A stretch of DNA of 64,000 nucleotides from the NCBI GenBank assembly GCA_031213475.1, contig JARUPZ010000003.1, forward strand, positions 11,565,127 to 11,629,126, given 5' to 3'. The notes under the pieces are model-generated. The model ran no database searches and was not told the origin of the DNA. It was given only the letters and a program-made list of their open reading frames with translations. Made by a program: the position numbers and the translations under genes. Source of the DNA: Nereocystis luetkeana (Eukaryota; Sar; Phaeophyceae; Laminariales; Laminariaceae). Shown piece by piece: positions 31,340-44,300 of this stretch (position 1 is the first letter of the stretch; each line of letters starts with the position of its first letter).

Positions 31340-32713
31340 TCATACGCAAAAGTACCGTAATACACGTGGAATAATGTTAACGGGTTGAATACTACTGCTG
31401 CTGTAGTGTATATTCACCTGTCGCTGCATCTTTCGAAACCTCTCAGCAACGCTCCTCGCAAACCCCCGCTCCTTCACCGCCCCTCCGCCCATCTCTTCTA
31501 CTCCCCCCTCGTTCTTTGCACCAGCGGGTGCAGCAGTCGCAGCACCAGCAGCGGCCTTCGCCCCAAAGAAGTTCTCGTGAACTGCCGCGTAAGCAGCCCA
31601 GACGACATCCCGGCTGTAGTCGAAAGCATCCACCATGCCACCGTTGGCGGCGAGGGCAAGCTTCTCCCCAATGAAATCGAGCGACTGGCTCGCAACATCG
31701 AAGGCGGACGGTCCCTCAGCCAGGTGTGTGCTGATGTTCCCTGCTACCCGAGCCAGGCGCGTGCTGATGTCACTTGCTACTCTAGCCAGGCTGGCTGAAA
31801 GCCCGCTTCCAACAGATATCGCGACGGCATGGACCTCGTCCCACACCTTCGTCGCGAACGCTGCCATGGATGGCCACGCAACATCGTGGGCGACGCTCCG
31901 TGTCTGCTCGAGCCATGTCGGCTCGAGCCACGTCTCGATGGACCCCGACTCCAGACCGTGGGCGATACGCTGAATCTCCTCCTTGGCGTACTGGAGGGAA
32001 AATATAGCATCTTCGATCTCGTCATCGCTTACGCCTGCTTCAGCAAGCACCGCCATCGCCTTCCTGATGGTGCCATCCATCCTGCCTCTGGTCAGTGCCT
32101 GCCATCGACACCCTGCGTCTTTGCTGGGCTTTGCGCAGCCCGGCTGGTGCGGGGTAGCCTTGCAATCCGTGCCAGTGCAGGCCGGGCGGAGCATGTTGTC
32201 GCTGGCCTCTTGCTCAGCAATAGCGAGCGCCGTGATGTTGCTAAACGCTGCGCCCAATGTCTCTCGGCTTCTAGCATCGCGGAGCAGCATCGACAGCGCG
32301 TCGTCTCCTCCGTTGTGCTTCGCGTACCACCTGGCGGTCGGGCGGCTGTCAGCAACATCGTTCAGGGCGTGTGACACCTCGGTGAGAAACGACATGTCCT
32401 CAGCAACCCCACACGAGTACGGCAGCGTGAAGCAGCATGCCATTGGGATCTCGGTAGCGAAGTTGGTGGTGGTGGCGTTGCTGCTGCTGTTGTTGCGGTC
32501 GTCGTTGTTAGCGCTGTCCTCCGAGTCGAGAACTGCTAGGGTGGTGACGATGGCAACCGCCGTGAAGACCTTCATCATACGTCCGCGGAGAAAAGAACCG
32601 ATCGACATCGTGCTGCTTGCGCTGTCTGCTTTTTTGCTTGCTGCTGAGCTCCTGCTTTCTGTACGGTTGCTGTACGTGCGAGTGTTCCTGCTGCCCAGCT
32701 CTGTAGGTGCCAT
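31340..32713 (-). CDS. Unknown 457-residue protein with membrane segment
   Basis: The longest uninterrupted frame in the window, from ATG at 32713 to a stop at 31340. A Ser/Thr/Arg-rich start is followed by MSIGSFLRGRMMKVFTAVAI and a hydrophobic stretch, so the second Met (about residue 36) may be the true start of a signal anchor or signal peptide. The next part holds an Asn-rich spacer, Cys pairs (ACCF, CTGTDCK, GCAK, GCRW), helical regions, and a tandem repeat LARVASDIST/LARVAGNIST at about residue 310-330. The last 25 residues look non-coding, and a good donor (CAG/gtgaat) follows Gln 432 at 31418, so the protein may continue into a further exon not found. I recognise no family. The overlapping + strand frame at 31983-32846 is taken as a GC-driven shadow. 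Confidence 0.55.
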   Translation of the reverse strand: MAPTELGSRNTRTYSNRTESRSSAASKKADSASSTMSIGSFLRGRMMKVFTAVAIVTTLAVLDSEDSANNDDRNNSSSNATTTNFATEIPMACCFTLPYSCGVAEDMSFLTEVSHALNDVADSRPTARWYAKHNGGDDALSMLLRDARSRETLGAAFSNITALAIAEQEASDNMLRPACTGTDCKATPHQPGCAKPSKDAGCRWQALTRGRMDGTIRKAMAVLAEAGVSDDEIEDAIFSLQYAKEEIQRIAHGLESGSIETWLEPTWLEQTRSVAHDVAWPSMAAFATKVWDEVHAVAISVGSGLSASLARVASDISTRLARVAGNISTHLAEGPSAFDVASQSLDFIGEKLALAANGGMVDAFDYSRDVVWAAYAAVHENFFGAKAAAGAATAAPAGAKNEGGVEEMGGGAVKERGFARSVAERFRKMQRQVNIHYSSSSIQPVNIIPRVLRYFCV

Positions 32714-33489
32714 TGGGGCTCTCTCCCCTTCCCAAGTCAGTGCTGACGATTGTGACGATTACGACATCTACGGAATTTGCAATGATGGGGAGGACATGTC
32801 ACCAACGTCAACATCAAGATCGCGTGCGGTTTCATCATCACCATAACGGACGTATATATCCTGCAAAACGTAAAAAGTACCTGGTACGAGTATACCAGGT
32901 AGCTGGTAATAACTTTTTTTTTATATTTGCCTGCCGCACATACAAATCATGTACCGTACCAGGTACCTGGTACGTATCTGACTCTTCAGGATCCAAGGAG
33001 TAGTTGGCGTTATATCATACCTGGTAGTCTGGTACCAGACGGTGCTCTGTGCAACCAGGTATGTACCGCCGTATGTACAGCAGTACAGCAGTATTAGTAG
33101 TATAATGATTTTGTCGCTAGCAATATAGGGCTGCGCACTGTCAGCCTCAATCGGTAAAGCGTATACTGGACTCGCCTCTTCAGTGTTGCGCTGGATCCAC
33201 TTTAGGATACGAGTATTTGGCGTCATCGATACAGAAGACAGCGGAGAAGAAAAACTACTATTAATATAGTATTAATGGGAAACAAATGTGCCTACGAGCA
33301 GCTGACAGCAGTTTGAAACTTGTGTCGATGACGAGACACAAGTGTGTTCGCTCTCTCCTTTCTCCCCCCCCAGAAATAATGCTTTAGACTCGCCCTATGT
33401 GCACGACCGGTCGGCACAAAACATTGTGAAGGATGCGGGTCTTACTAGCCAAGGCTGACCTTTCGGCCACCCGTTTTTTTTTTTCTTCA

Positions 33490-33665
33490 AACATCACTTT
33501 CACTTTCCAGTCTAAAACTCGTAAGAGGTTTTACCCTCAGCGTTCTTCTGGACAAGCCGTGGTCACAGGTGTCGTCCCTTCTCCCCCCCGGTACGTGCCT
33601 TTTTTTTTGTCGCGCATAGGGTTCAGCATTCCCACTGCTCGTCGATTTTCATCGAATGTAGCGAA
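33490..33665 (-). repeat. Inverted counterpart of the 20871 repeat
   Basis: Complement of the subtilase-intron repeat, with similar poly-C and poly-T interruptions. It lies in otherwise gene-free DNA. Confidence 0.8.
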
Positions 33666-34570
33666 CTCACGCTCTCGCGCTTTCCGCTAATCATTTTTTT
33701 ATGGAAGAAAAAGTAAAAGTGCCTACGAGCATGCACTCGGTGAGACATGAACCCACGAAATTGATTTTGATAGGCACGCGTACCACCCACCAAACCACCG
33801 GGGACGTATGTTTTTGGGAAAGACCCCACACGTGACCGCCCTTGCCGATCTCGAGGCCTCCAAAGAGTTGGGGTTCCGGTTAGGTATAGGGATAGGCCTG
33901 GGGTCGGGTTGGTCTGGGCCGACGTTCAAGGTTGAAATTGACGACACATGCCCTGCACCAAGTCTTGTGCCATTCAGTCCTGCACATACATAGCAGAAGC
34001 CAATTCCCTACCAGAATAGTTTGTTACTGTAGATGTGTATCATGAGCTTTGTTTAGAGGTTGGCCTTCGGGCACCCGTTGGCAGCGGGTACACGGACATT
34101 TTATTAATGCTATATACACGAGCACCTAGGGGTAATTGCCATTTTTAGCGCCGGGTACCCGGGTATACCCTGGACGGTATGGAGCTGCTGAGCCCACAAC
34201 TCACTTCGCAGTGGGGCGAGGAACGGACTGAGTGGACTACTACAGCAGGTTGATATAGAACCGAGAAACACATTCAAATAGATGCATGCCTCCTAGTTAG
34301 GCTGGAAAGTAAAAGTGATGATTAGAAAAAAGATTTGAAATAAAAATGCCGCGCCACACGTGTCCGGTGCGTCTCGTCACCCAACAGCAGTACTGCAGTA
34401 GTATACCAAGTACCAGGTATATACTACTACGTGCTGTACCTGGTACTACTTTACTTCTACTCTATTGCCACAACGACGAGAAAGACAAAAAACAACCATC
34501 GTCTTTCATCCTTGAGAAAAAAACGGATTGTCAAACAATTAAACACGATTTTTTTGTTTGTTCAACGTAC

Positions 34571-34648
34571 CTCGCCAAAAACCATGTCCATTAACGCAGC
34601 GCAAATTATTCCACCAATAAACATGACTTCGTAAGTGCCTTTTTCTCC
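34571..34648 (-). CDS. Candidate exon of an unassigned membrane protein
   Basis: Bounded on the - strand by acceptor gagacag and donor GAG/gtacgt, phase 0 at both ends, 26 codons: GEKGTYEVMFIGGIICAALM then DMVFGE. The hydrophobic core resembles a transmembrane helix. No neighbouring exon was identified; it might belong upstream of the 32713 frame. Weakly supported. Confidence 0.25.
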
Positions 34649-35387
34649 CTGTCTCGGCCGCCGCCCTGCTCCCCCTCTCACAAATGTACAAGTTATTCCA
34701 ACAATCCTGTGTACAGTGCAGTCGCAGACGTGGCAAGACCGTGTATCTCTAATGCACATGCCTCCCAGATGTCCTATTAATAGAAGCACCCTAACCCCCA
34801 ACGCAAGTCGCTACGTACTCCCCTCGCTTGCACATGCCAACCTTTCCCTCTAAAATTATCACTGAATTTGCAAGACGCCAGTCTCAAAACTTAAACTTTA
34901 TCCTTGAGGCGCAACACATGCACTTCTAGTACACCAGGTGCCACGACTAATCAACGCGCACTCGTACTCTCACACTCCAAAATTTCCACTGTAGTAGAGT
35001 AGTGGCATGCGACTCATTTCCTTTCAATACCAGTACCAGGTATTGCACGTGACAACTGCAGATCGTTCGGCCATGAAACTACCCTACTATAGCAGGTTTA
35101 ATGCTGTTATCTTGATCTTGCAGATACATGGAAGCGACGCCCAAAACGCACCCGACCCGCGTGCTAGGCATGATAGCCTTCAAGGGCGTGTTTAGTAGAG
35201 CATACCTCGACACTGGCATACTCTGCGGGTGTATACCCGGGCACATACCCGCGTATGACCAGAACAACCAGGCTCGGTACTCCCGGGTACGCCAGAGTGT
35301 ATACGTGTATACCCTTCCAAACACACCACCCCACCCGCGTGCTACATAGCTGCTTGGTATATAGTAATATTAATATCATTAGCAGCC

Positions 35388-38300
35388 TTAAAAGTAAGAG
35401 TCGTCGAAGTACCCGGCCAGTGTGTCTGGTGCGAGGTCTAGCGGGAGGGCCACCGCGTATCCGAAGTAGGGGTTGGGTCTTTTCTTGGTGTCCGCCACAG
35501 CGCTCTTGAAGTGCTCCACCCTGCTTGGCATGCATGGAATATGAGGTCGCAGGCAAAAAAACTTTGTTCTGTGGGCTTGTGAAAAGCTCATGCATCGCTC
35601 GCAAACACTAGAGCGCCCAGATCACCTTGTACGTGAGTCATTGTACTCCCATTGGGTGGGTGCTAAGAGCTAAGAGCCGGATAAGCATCAGGCTCGGCAT
35701 TCAGAAGCGAAGATGCCGTCATGCAGCCAAGGGATTAGGTAGCATCGCAGGCCAAACCAAACACGCGGTCCACAAAGTGGCCAAAGCCACGTACATCATT
35801 GTCATGGTGCTAGTGCTGTTGTGAAAATAAGGTTTAACGGATTCAAGCATACACATACAGAATTACGAAGCGAATGGGAAATGGTGTGACGCTTTGCGAA
35901 CAGCGTAACCTTTCGTGAAGTGACTTGGAAAACGGTACACCGAAGTTGGCAATTGTACTGAGATATCAAATAGGCAACGAAGAGCAGACAGTCGCCCTGC
36001 ATAGATTACTGTAGCAGGCATACTTGACTACTGCTAATAGACTACTACTACTAGCCTACTATTAATAGCAGGTATACCCCTGTCCCCCAGCGACGAAAAC
36101 GGCTGCTGACCTGTCCCATTCCTGAAGTAGCTCCGCAAGCGCTTGGAGGTGCTCCAAGTACTCTTGCTCGGAGAGGTGGAAGCTGCTCTGTCCAAGGTAT
36201 CTGACGCACAGAAACGCCATGAAGATGAACGCACACATATAAGATTGATAGTGTAAGGACACTCCGGAGTAGTTCTTCGTTTTGTGTTCCGGGTTCCAAA
36301 TCGACCCCTAGCGTCCACTCCCACTGTGATGAATACCATCTGCGCAGTTGTACCTGAACTACAAACATAACTCCACTTAAATTTCAGTATATATCTAGAA
36401 AATGTGGGGGGTGCGGTTGTAAAAGGGGATACTATTAATAATAACAGCTTACTAAACTCGAAGTAGTCAAGCACTGCCCGACTCACGCCCCACACATTAA
36501 TCTATCCACCCGCTCGCTCTACGCATGCGTTCGGTGCGTTCGACATGGCGGCCGTCTTTGTCCGGCGGTTACGGAACTCACTTCCACATAACATTCAAGC
36601 ACAGCACTGGCTTCCCCGCGAAGACAGTTTTGTTGATCTGCACGTCGTACGGCACGTCGAACTTGTCCACGATCAGGTCGTACATGTCGTACCCCGTGAA
36701 CTCTGGCTGCTTCTTCTTGCTGTCCATCCCGGGGTCATGAAGGGCCATGAAGAAGAGCAGGGGGCGGGGGAGCGGAGCGCAGACCTCATCAGTTGATCAT
36801 CAGCGTACTACTGGTCTGTCCATGGGGGTGGTACTGGTCTCGAAACTATGTCGACATAGCTCGCGGGCACCATTAATAAGATAAACAGCATTTTCAAGTG
36901 GGCCAGTGCTCGTCTCGAAAGCACAAAAAAACGGTTTCAGCGTTACGAGCAGCAAGCGGCCTTGTCTAGGGGGGCAGTGCCCACCTCGGAATTACGTTTC
37001 GGTCACTGAACACAATAGAGTGCAAAATGAAAGTCGAGACAACCATGCACGCGACGACGCACACATGCTCCTGTTGTCTCGTCATGTGTAGAACTGAAGA
37101 CTAGAGACTGCATGCACCGTGGCACAACTGTATCGAAACGTGCGGTGTATCCCCATGCCAAACTACTGTAGGTACTGGTATGCCTATATGCTACAGTAGG
37201 TATGGTATGCCATAAAGAAGGTACCAGGGGACAAACACATGACAACTTTGTCATTTCCTGTCTCGAACTGTTGTCAGGGTTCGTCGCTGCATCGGCATTT
37301 GTGATTCAGCCAACCTCTGCATAGGGTGGTAGGTGACAGCGATTCGCTGACACAGCGTGCGCGCACACCTAAAAACCTCCGAGAAGATCCACCACTCATG
37401 AACAACATGGTACAAATAAAAAATGCACCAACCCACGGTATACCATGATGATTACGTGTGTGGGGTACATTTACACCTGGCAGATACCAAGCGTAACTCG
37501 CCGTATCGTTCTCAGTAGACGGCCTAAAATGTAGTATAGCTGTCGCTTGGAAATAGTGGCAGAATATTTGCAACTGTCGTCAATTTGCGTGCGTTGGTGG
37601 GTGGTAGACAACCGTTCTTACTAAAAGTAATGTCTCCGGCATGACCTAGTCCGCGCAAAACACAGCCTGCAGGAGTGGAATAAAACAAGAATCAGGAATA
37701 AAAAAAAAGAGAAGCAAACAAAATAATGACATTGGCGTCGGGTCCACGTTTGATGGCCGGTATCTGACTGGCGCTTCGCAGGTCTCTTGCTGCGGCGCGC
37801 GGTGCTTGCAGCGTTTGCAGTGTACACACGCCTCGCTATTGCTGCCTATGCTGCTGTGCCCCCCCCCAACGAAATCGGGCCCGACTCAGCCAATATGTCA
37901 TTCGGGCTGTCAACATGTGCATGCAGAAGGGACCGCACAGTAGAAAACACCCGGGGAAGGCAGAGTACAGCAGGGAGCGACTCTTAGAGCAGGGAGCCCA
38001 GCAAGCGGTTTTTATCCGCGAGACAGGGGGCGCACGGCATTAACAGCGGCTGTCCTTCACTATTTTCCCCCCTCTCCTGCCGCGGCGCGTGGTGCCTATT
38101 GTTTTTCTGTTTGTGCTGCTCTGCCCCAAACGAAATTGGGGTCGAGGCCACCAATAGGTTGCGTGTGCTGTCTCGACATACATGCATAAGAAATTGCATA
38201 GCAGCAAACACACGAGGGCAACATAATACAGCAGGTAGCGCAGCAGGATATTCGTATCCGTCGTCAACGTGCGTGTGTGTGTGCGGACGGCCGGTGTACG

Positions 38301-41300
38301 TCGGACACTTCAGATGCCTGAAAAGGGGTCCCTGTTTTTTTTGTTGCCTTCAAAACTATAAACTCGAATGCGATTGGCTGGATATTAATACACCGTGAGA
38401 TGGCCTTGAGAAAATAAATGCCCGCGGTTTTTCTATTGGTCATTGTTCTCGAACGAAGTGTTTTGATTGGTGGAAAAATCCTTGGTCGACAGATATCGCC
38501 ACTCGTGGTTGCGAAGTCTCTTTTCGGGGAAAAAATAAGAAAGCTGATTCGGCATCATACCTGGTCTGCTTGATCAAGCCGCTCCGAAAGCCATCCATAT
38601 CCTGAGTCGCTGGTGCTTGTCCGGGCGGCGCCTCCGCGCTGTCCATCTCACCATCCTCAGGTTTTGATTCGCCATTTATCATGTCCGATAAACCACTCAT
38701 GAACTTGTCCATCGGACTTGCAGCCAACTTGTCGAGGCCCTGTGCGGCCAAAAGGGCGTTGTTAGGTAAATAGGGGCTGTTTGGTAAAATGGCGATTTTT
38801 GGTAAAAATACGTCGTTGAGTAAAGAGGCATTGTTTGGCAAAGAGACGTTTAGAAACGAGGCGTAGGTGAGCAAAGAGGCGGTGTTGGACAAACTGGCGT
38901 GGTTTGGTGGCTGGGTCATCAACGACTCGACTTGAGCCCTATCATACGGATGCAACGACAAGCCACGATATAACAATAAAGTGCGAGAGAGGTAGCGGCA
39001 GCGTTTTCCAGGTCGTCGGTGCTGAGCCCTCGTGGCTACTCTTACCGGTGTACGTGTGCTATGGTAGCTCTCCGTCACACGCAACGAACACAGAAGGGAC
39101 AACTCAACGCTTCATGTGTTGGCGCCAGGTGTAGCCACTCTTAATGGCGGCCACGCATCGTCGCACGACGGTAATATTAACATGATACATGATCATCGAG
39201 GGTGATATCGTGCCTTATGAATAGAAGTACTGCTTGCTTGCCTCCAGCACATATCCAAGAGTACCCTAGGTACCTTCGGGAAAAAAACATCTGACTACCT
39301 ACGCTTGCACTCGATTAGTTGTACTGACAATAAGGTGAACATGGCCGTGTCCATTCAAGGATACCAACATGGCAGAACAAGCAAAACGACGAACGAGCCG
39401 GGGCTTCCGAGGGATATGCGGTGCAAGATGGGATACCGTGGACTCCCAACAATGCATCATTACAATCATAGTATACGCAACACAAAAACAAGAGCCATAA
39501 CGCACCCACCCCCCCTTACCCACAATTTGAGCACTGACCACTCGTGTCAAAAAGGAAGTGCACATCCTTGAAGGTCTGCATGTAGCCTTTGTGTAAAATA
39601 GATATAATTCTCTAACCTTCGTTACGTATGTATCTATAGAACTACATACTTAGATCACAACCCCTGAGCGTGCTCGGTTGGTGCATCCCTGGCCTCTCAG
39701 AGCTCCCACTTCCAAACCGCCTCCTTTCATTACTTGCCGGACCTTTCCAGCAGTTCTTTGTTTTCTCGGTCCTTTCTTCCTTTTTTCGTCTTTCGTTTCG
39801 TGTGCGTGCGTGTACTCCGAGTACGGCACGGCGGGAGAGCCCGGCGCCGTCGCGGGTGTCAGCGGGTGCTGGCGGGTAGAGGGGAGGTAGTAAGGAGCGC
39901 GGTCGCCGCTTTCGTGCCTAGGCGTCGCGTGTGCCTCGAGACACGAGGGATGCATGAACGGGCTTTGTCTGGCTTCGATTTATGATTGTTGATAGAGTAT
40001 GTACGAGTTTATAAAGGTCGTTCAGGAGGGCAAGATACTATTCAAGCGGTGCTTATTTTTGCGACCACGCTGAAGTTGAAAGAAGGAGGTGTGCAGTTTG
40101 AACACCAACGTTATCGAGCTGGCGAACGACGGCCACGGTGAGTACCGGGCTCACGCGAGGCGGGCGACGGGGCTGATTGTGGCAGAGAGTGATAAAAGCT
40201 TTACGCGGACCGAATCGGTAGCGAGGTGGTCGCGAGAGGGGCAGACGGCGTACGAGGCTGAGAGAGAAGCTCTTCTGTGCGTTTTTTTTCTTTTCTTCTT
40301 TTTGACCGGGTGCAAGGTGTTCCAATCAGGCAGAAAACTGTTACACGAGAGGGGACGGGGATTTTTTTCCCTTTCCGAGTTTTCGGTTTCATTTTCATTT
40401 TTTTTGCTGCTGTGCCGTGCTGTGCTTTCGCCTTCTTCCTACATACGAGTACAGACATAAGAGTATATCGAAAGAAGAAAATAAGTACAGACAGCAGTAT
40501 CCTACCTGGGGTATGTACGTACGTACGGCATCCGCGACGCGAAGCGCATATGTGGCATTCGAGCTGGCGTCGGAGCTGTTTGTTCCTGAAGCATGGCGGC
40601 GGGACTCTTGGCATTATCAAGTCGCCGGTTTGCAATTGCGACCTAAACTCAATCGTGGACCTCTGTTCGCTTCGCATAATTTGATGTACTTTTTTCCTTC
40701 CTGAGCGAGCGTAGCGGGGGGCGTAGGCCGCCCGCGGAGCGAAGCGCCTCTTGTATAACATATCGTATATCGGTATATACTATTTAATACAGTAATACAA
40801 GACAAGTATAACCTATATGCTGTATATTACTGAATGTTAGTGCCGTAACGAGGCCCTGCACTGATGTTGAGCGTAGAGGCGGAACAAAAAAAAATAGCCA
40901 CACGAATCTTACGACATCAGCTCTGTTCGGTGGAATATCTTCAATATTACAATCCTGACATTCTCGAAGCTCATCATCAGCACGAAGCTAGTCAGGGCAT
41001 TACCTCTTCACTACCTGAACCGTATTAGTCGTACTAATATCAATATATCGTACATATTCAGGGCAGTCCTTTGGAACGAATTTCGACCTCGGAAACTTTT
41101 CCCGCGGGAACTAACAACCACGGGAATGCACGGGAAATTGAGTGCGGGAATCGGCCACCACGGGAAACGTTCCAGCCGGAACCAACCACCACGGGAATCA
41201 ACGGGAAGTTGTGTTGTGGAAACCGGCCACTACGGGAATAATTCCCTCGGGCACCAACCACCATGGGAATTCACGTGAAATTTTGTGTGGGAACTGGTCA

Positions 41301-44300
41301 CCACGGCACTTTACGAGGTGTGAATCAGCCACCGCGATGTATGATGGGTTGTCTTAGAATGTTTGTACCAACTGATTTCCGTGTGGCTGGAGGTTCGGGC
41401 CACACGTGGGCCCTTGTGCGGAGTTTTCATCTGGTGGCGTTCCGCTACGGGGATGCTTATGATTACAGTATAACTATGATTGTATTTGCCATGTGGCAAT
41501 GTGCAGGGCGAGTATCAACTCACCAAGAATGACGAAGTTATTATGGTATATTAATATTAATAGTATATTTGCCAGCCGAACATCAATGTGCAGCATGAGC
41601 TCATACGTGAATGACTCAGCATTTCTACCATACACATGCCCAGAAATAAGAGACCAATATAATGTACGTATAATCGTACCTGCATCACACAAGGAAGCCT
41701 ATGCACATATCATGTACCAGGTATACAGTCTGCCATAATCAAAAACACAATACAACGCAGTACGACATAAAAATGTACAACAAAAAATACTTGAGAATAG
41801 CATGTACCACCAGAGTATACAACAAAACACTTGAAAGCTTGATTTTCGTTTTGCTTTTTCTTTGATAATACTGAATTCCTTTTCGAAGCATACGATTGGG
41901 GAGAAGTAGAGCGCCAGGCCTACTGCTGTAGAACTTTAGCGTCGTGAGGTCTGTGTGCTGAACTATCGGGGGATCCTGCGCTGACCATCCTGCTGGGAAC
42001 AATTCCCGCGGGATTCATGACGTTGACAGTTCCGCGGGATTTTATCGGACGGGACTGGAAAGCCACGGGGAAAACAGACTCTTGCACGGGAACCGTATGG
42101 GTGGAAACGGGAACCAGATTTGCTCGGGATCCGTTGGGTGGTAACGGGAAATTAACATTTGCACAGGAACAGTTTGGCTGACAACGGGAATTCAACATGG
42201 GAACTCGGAAAATATCCATACGCCTTTCTTTATTTTTCCCGCAAGATTTTTCCCGCGGGAACATTCCCGAGGACTGCCCTGATAATATCAACAGGCGAAC
42301 GATAGCACGTGCAGCCATACGAATATGATACGGCTGAGAGTTACCTGGTTAAAGCCAAAATATTACAGGTGTGTTCAAGACGCGGCCTGTAAGCAGATCG
42401 ATCAGATATGTACACACATATACCAGGTACTAAGCATGCTACTTACTGTTGATGCAAGCAGTGCTGTCAGGCACAACTTGAATTTTTTTGGGGACATGAG
42501 CTTGAGCTTGTGAGGTCAGCACAAGAGTCGGCTGTACTTGGCGCTTGCGGCGGCACATTCAAACATGACTTTCAGGCGCGTGCCCCTCTCAGATACGAGA
42601 AAGCAGACTCAAATTACAGTACATTATTCCTATACAGTACGGTGAGCAGTATTACTACTAATAGGAGGGGGAAAACCGGCCTGTTCCTTCTGCCGACATT
42701 TATTTAGGCGCGTGCCCTGGCGTGCCTTTAATATACTTGTATAGAAAGGGACGTGTGACGTGTGCTCGTGTGGTATCAAACCAGGTACCAGGTACCTGTT
42801 AGGCGAGATTTAGGCCTATCAACATAGTGGTACCACGTAAAATACCAGGTATATACCTGGTACAGCATAACTATCATACGAAGATACTCCCGGATTCCTG
42901 GTACCTGCTACCTTTCATCCTCGTATCCTGATACTTGTTCAGCACGCTGTCTCGCTACATACAAGTAGTTTTAGCGAAATAGGGCTTGGAATTTGGCGAC
43001 AACGTCCGTGACGACAAACCACGCAGAAGGAGTTTGAAACCCCTGGCCCGTGAAAGGAAGTACCATCGTATACCTGGTACGTATGTACAAGACGCTTCGC
43101 TCCGCGGGCGGCCTACGCCGCCCGCTATGCTCGCTCAGGAAGGAAAAGTATATCAAATTACAATGCGAAGCGGACAGAGAAGAGGTCCATGATTGAATAT
43201 AGTTTTTTTTAATTATGATCGTACTTGCAAAGTGGCGACTTGATAATGCCAAGAGTCCCGCCGCCATGCTTCAGGAGAAAACAGCTCAGGCGCTACCTAC
43301 GTTTTGCATCGCGGGCGGTTGCCGCACGTACGTGCATACCCCAGGTAGGGTACTTAATTTCTTCTTTAGATATGCTATATGTACGAAAAAAGAGAAAGCA
43401 CAGCACGGCACAGCGGCACAGCAGCACCGCAAAAACAATGTAAAATGAAACCGAAAAATTCGGGAATAAAAAAAAATCCCTGTTCCTCTCCTGAAATATT
43501 TTTCTGCCTGATTGGAACACCTTGCACCGGTCAAAAAAGAAGAAAAATGAACAGCAGAGCTTCTCTCAGCCTCGTACGCCGCTCGCTCCTCTCGCGACCA
43601 CCTCGCCACCGATTCGGTCCGGGTAAAGCTTTCCTCACTCTCTGCCACAATCAGCCCCGTCGCCCGCCTCGCGTGAAGCCCGGTGCTCACCGTGGCCGTC
43701 GTTCGCCAGCTCGACAGTATCGGTACTCAGACTGGGAGCTCCCTCTTTCAACTTCAGCGTGGTTGCTAAAATAAGCATCGCTTGCATTTTATCTTGCAAT
43801 TTCGAACGACCCTTATATCTCGTACATACTCTATCCAAAATCATAAATTGAGGCCAGACAGAGCCCGTTCATGCATCCCTCGTGTCTCGATGCACACGCG
43901 ACGCCTAGGCACGAAAGCGGCGACCGCGCTCCTTGCAACCCCCACTCTACCCGTCAGCACCCGCTGGCACCCGCGACGGCGCCGGGCTCTCCCGCCGTGC
44001 CGTGCTCGGAGTACACGCACGCACACGAGACGAAAGAAGAAAAAAGAAAGAAAGGACCGAGAGTGCCAAGAGAAATGGAGAAAACAAAAAACCGCTGGAA
44101 AGGTCCGGCAAGTAATGAAAGGAGGCGGTTTCGAAGTGGGAGCTCTGAGAGGCCAGGGATGTACCAACCGAGCACGCTCAGGGATTTAGAGTGGTTCTAT
44201 ACTCAAGCTTTTTCGTGACGCTTTCAAAATCTTGCTGTCGTGGATCTCGGGTGGAACGTGGTGCACTCTGTGTTTCGGTACGAGGTTACTAAGGGCGCGT

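Larger units (their letters stand above)
32847..35387. other. Intergenic, repeats and one candidate exon
   Basis: Apart from the inverted repeat at 33490-33665 and the candidate exon at 34571-34648, I see only unsupported short frames. Clusters of TACCAGGTA words lie at 32875-33060 and 34400-34450. Confidence 0.5.

Noticed and set aside
31983..32846. 287-codon + strand frame opposite the 457-codon frame
   Set aside because: It mirrors the - strand frame, lacks domain-like features and is most simply an antisense shadow in GC-rich coding DNA.
38440..39102. A 220-codon single-exon - strand gene
   Set aside because: Only 38561-38739 reads like protein and is bounded by good splice sites. The upstream part is a minisatellite and the downstream part follows a donor, so it was split and assigned to DUF3067.
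43900..44201. Independent genes in the 1.1-kb repeat (MHPSC frame)
   Set aside because: Present in three repeat copies and altered in one, so annotated as part of the repeat rather than as a host gene.
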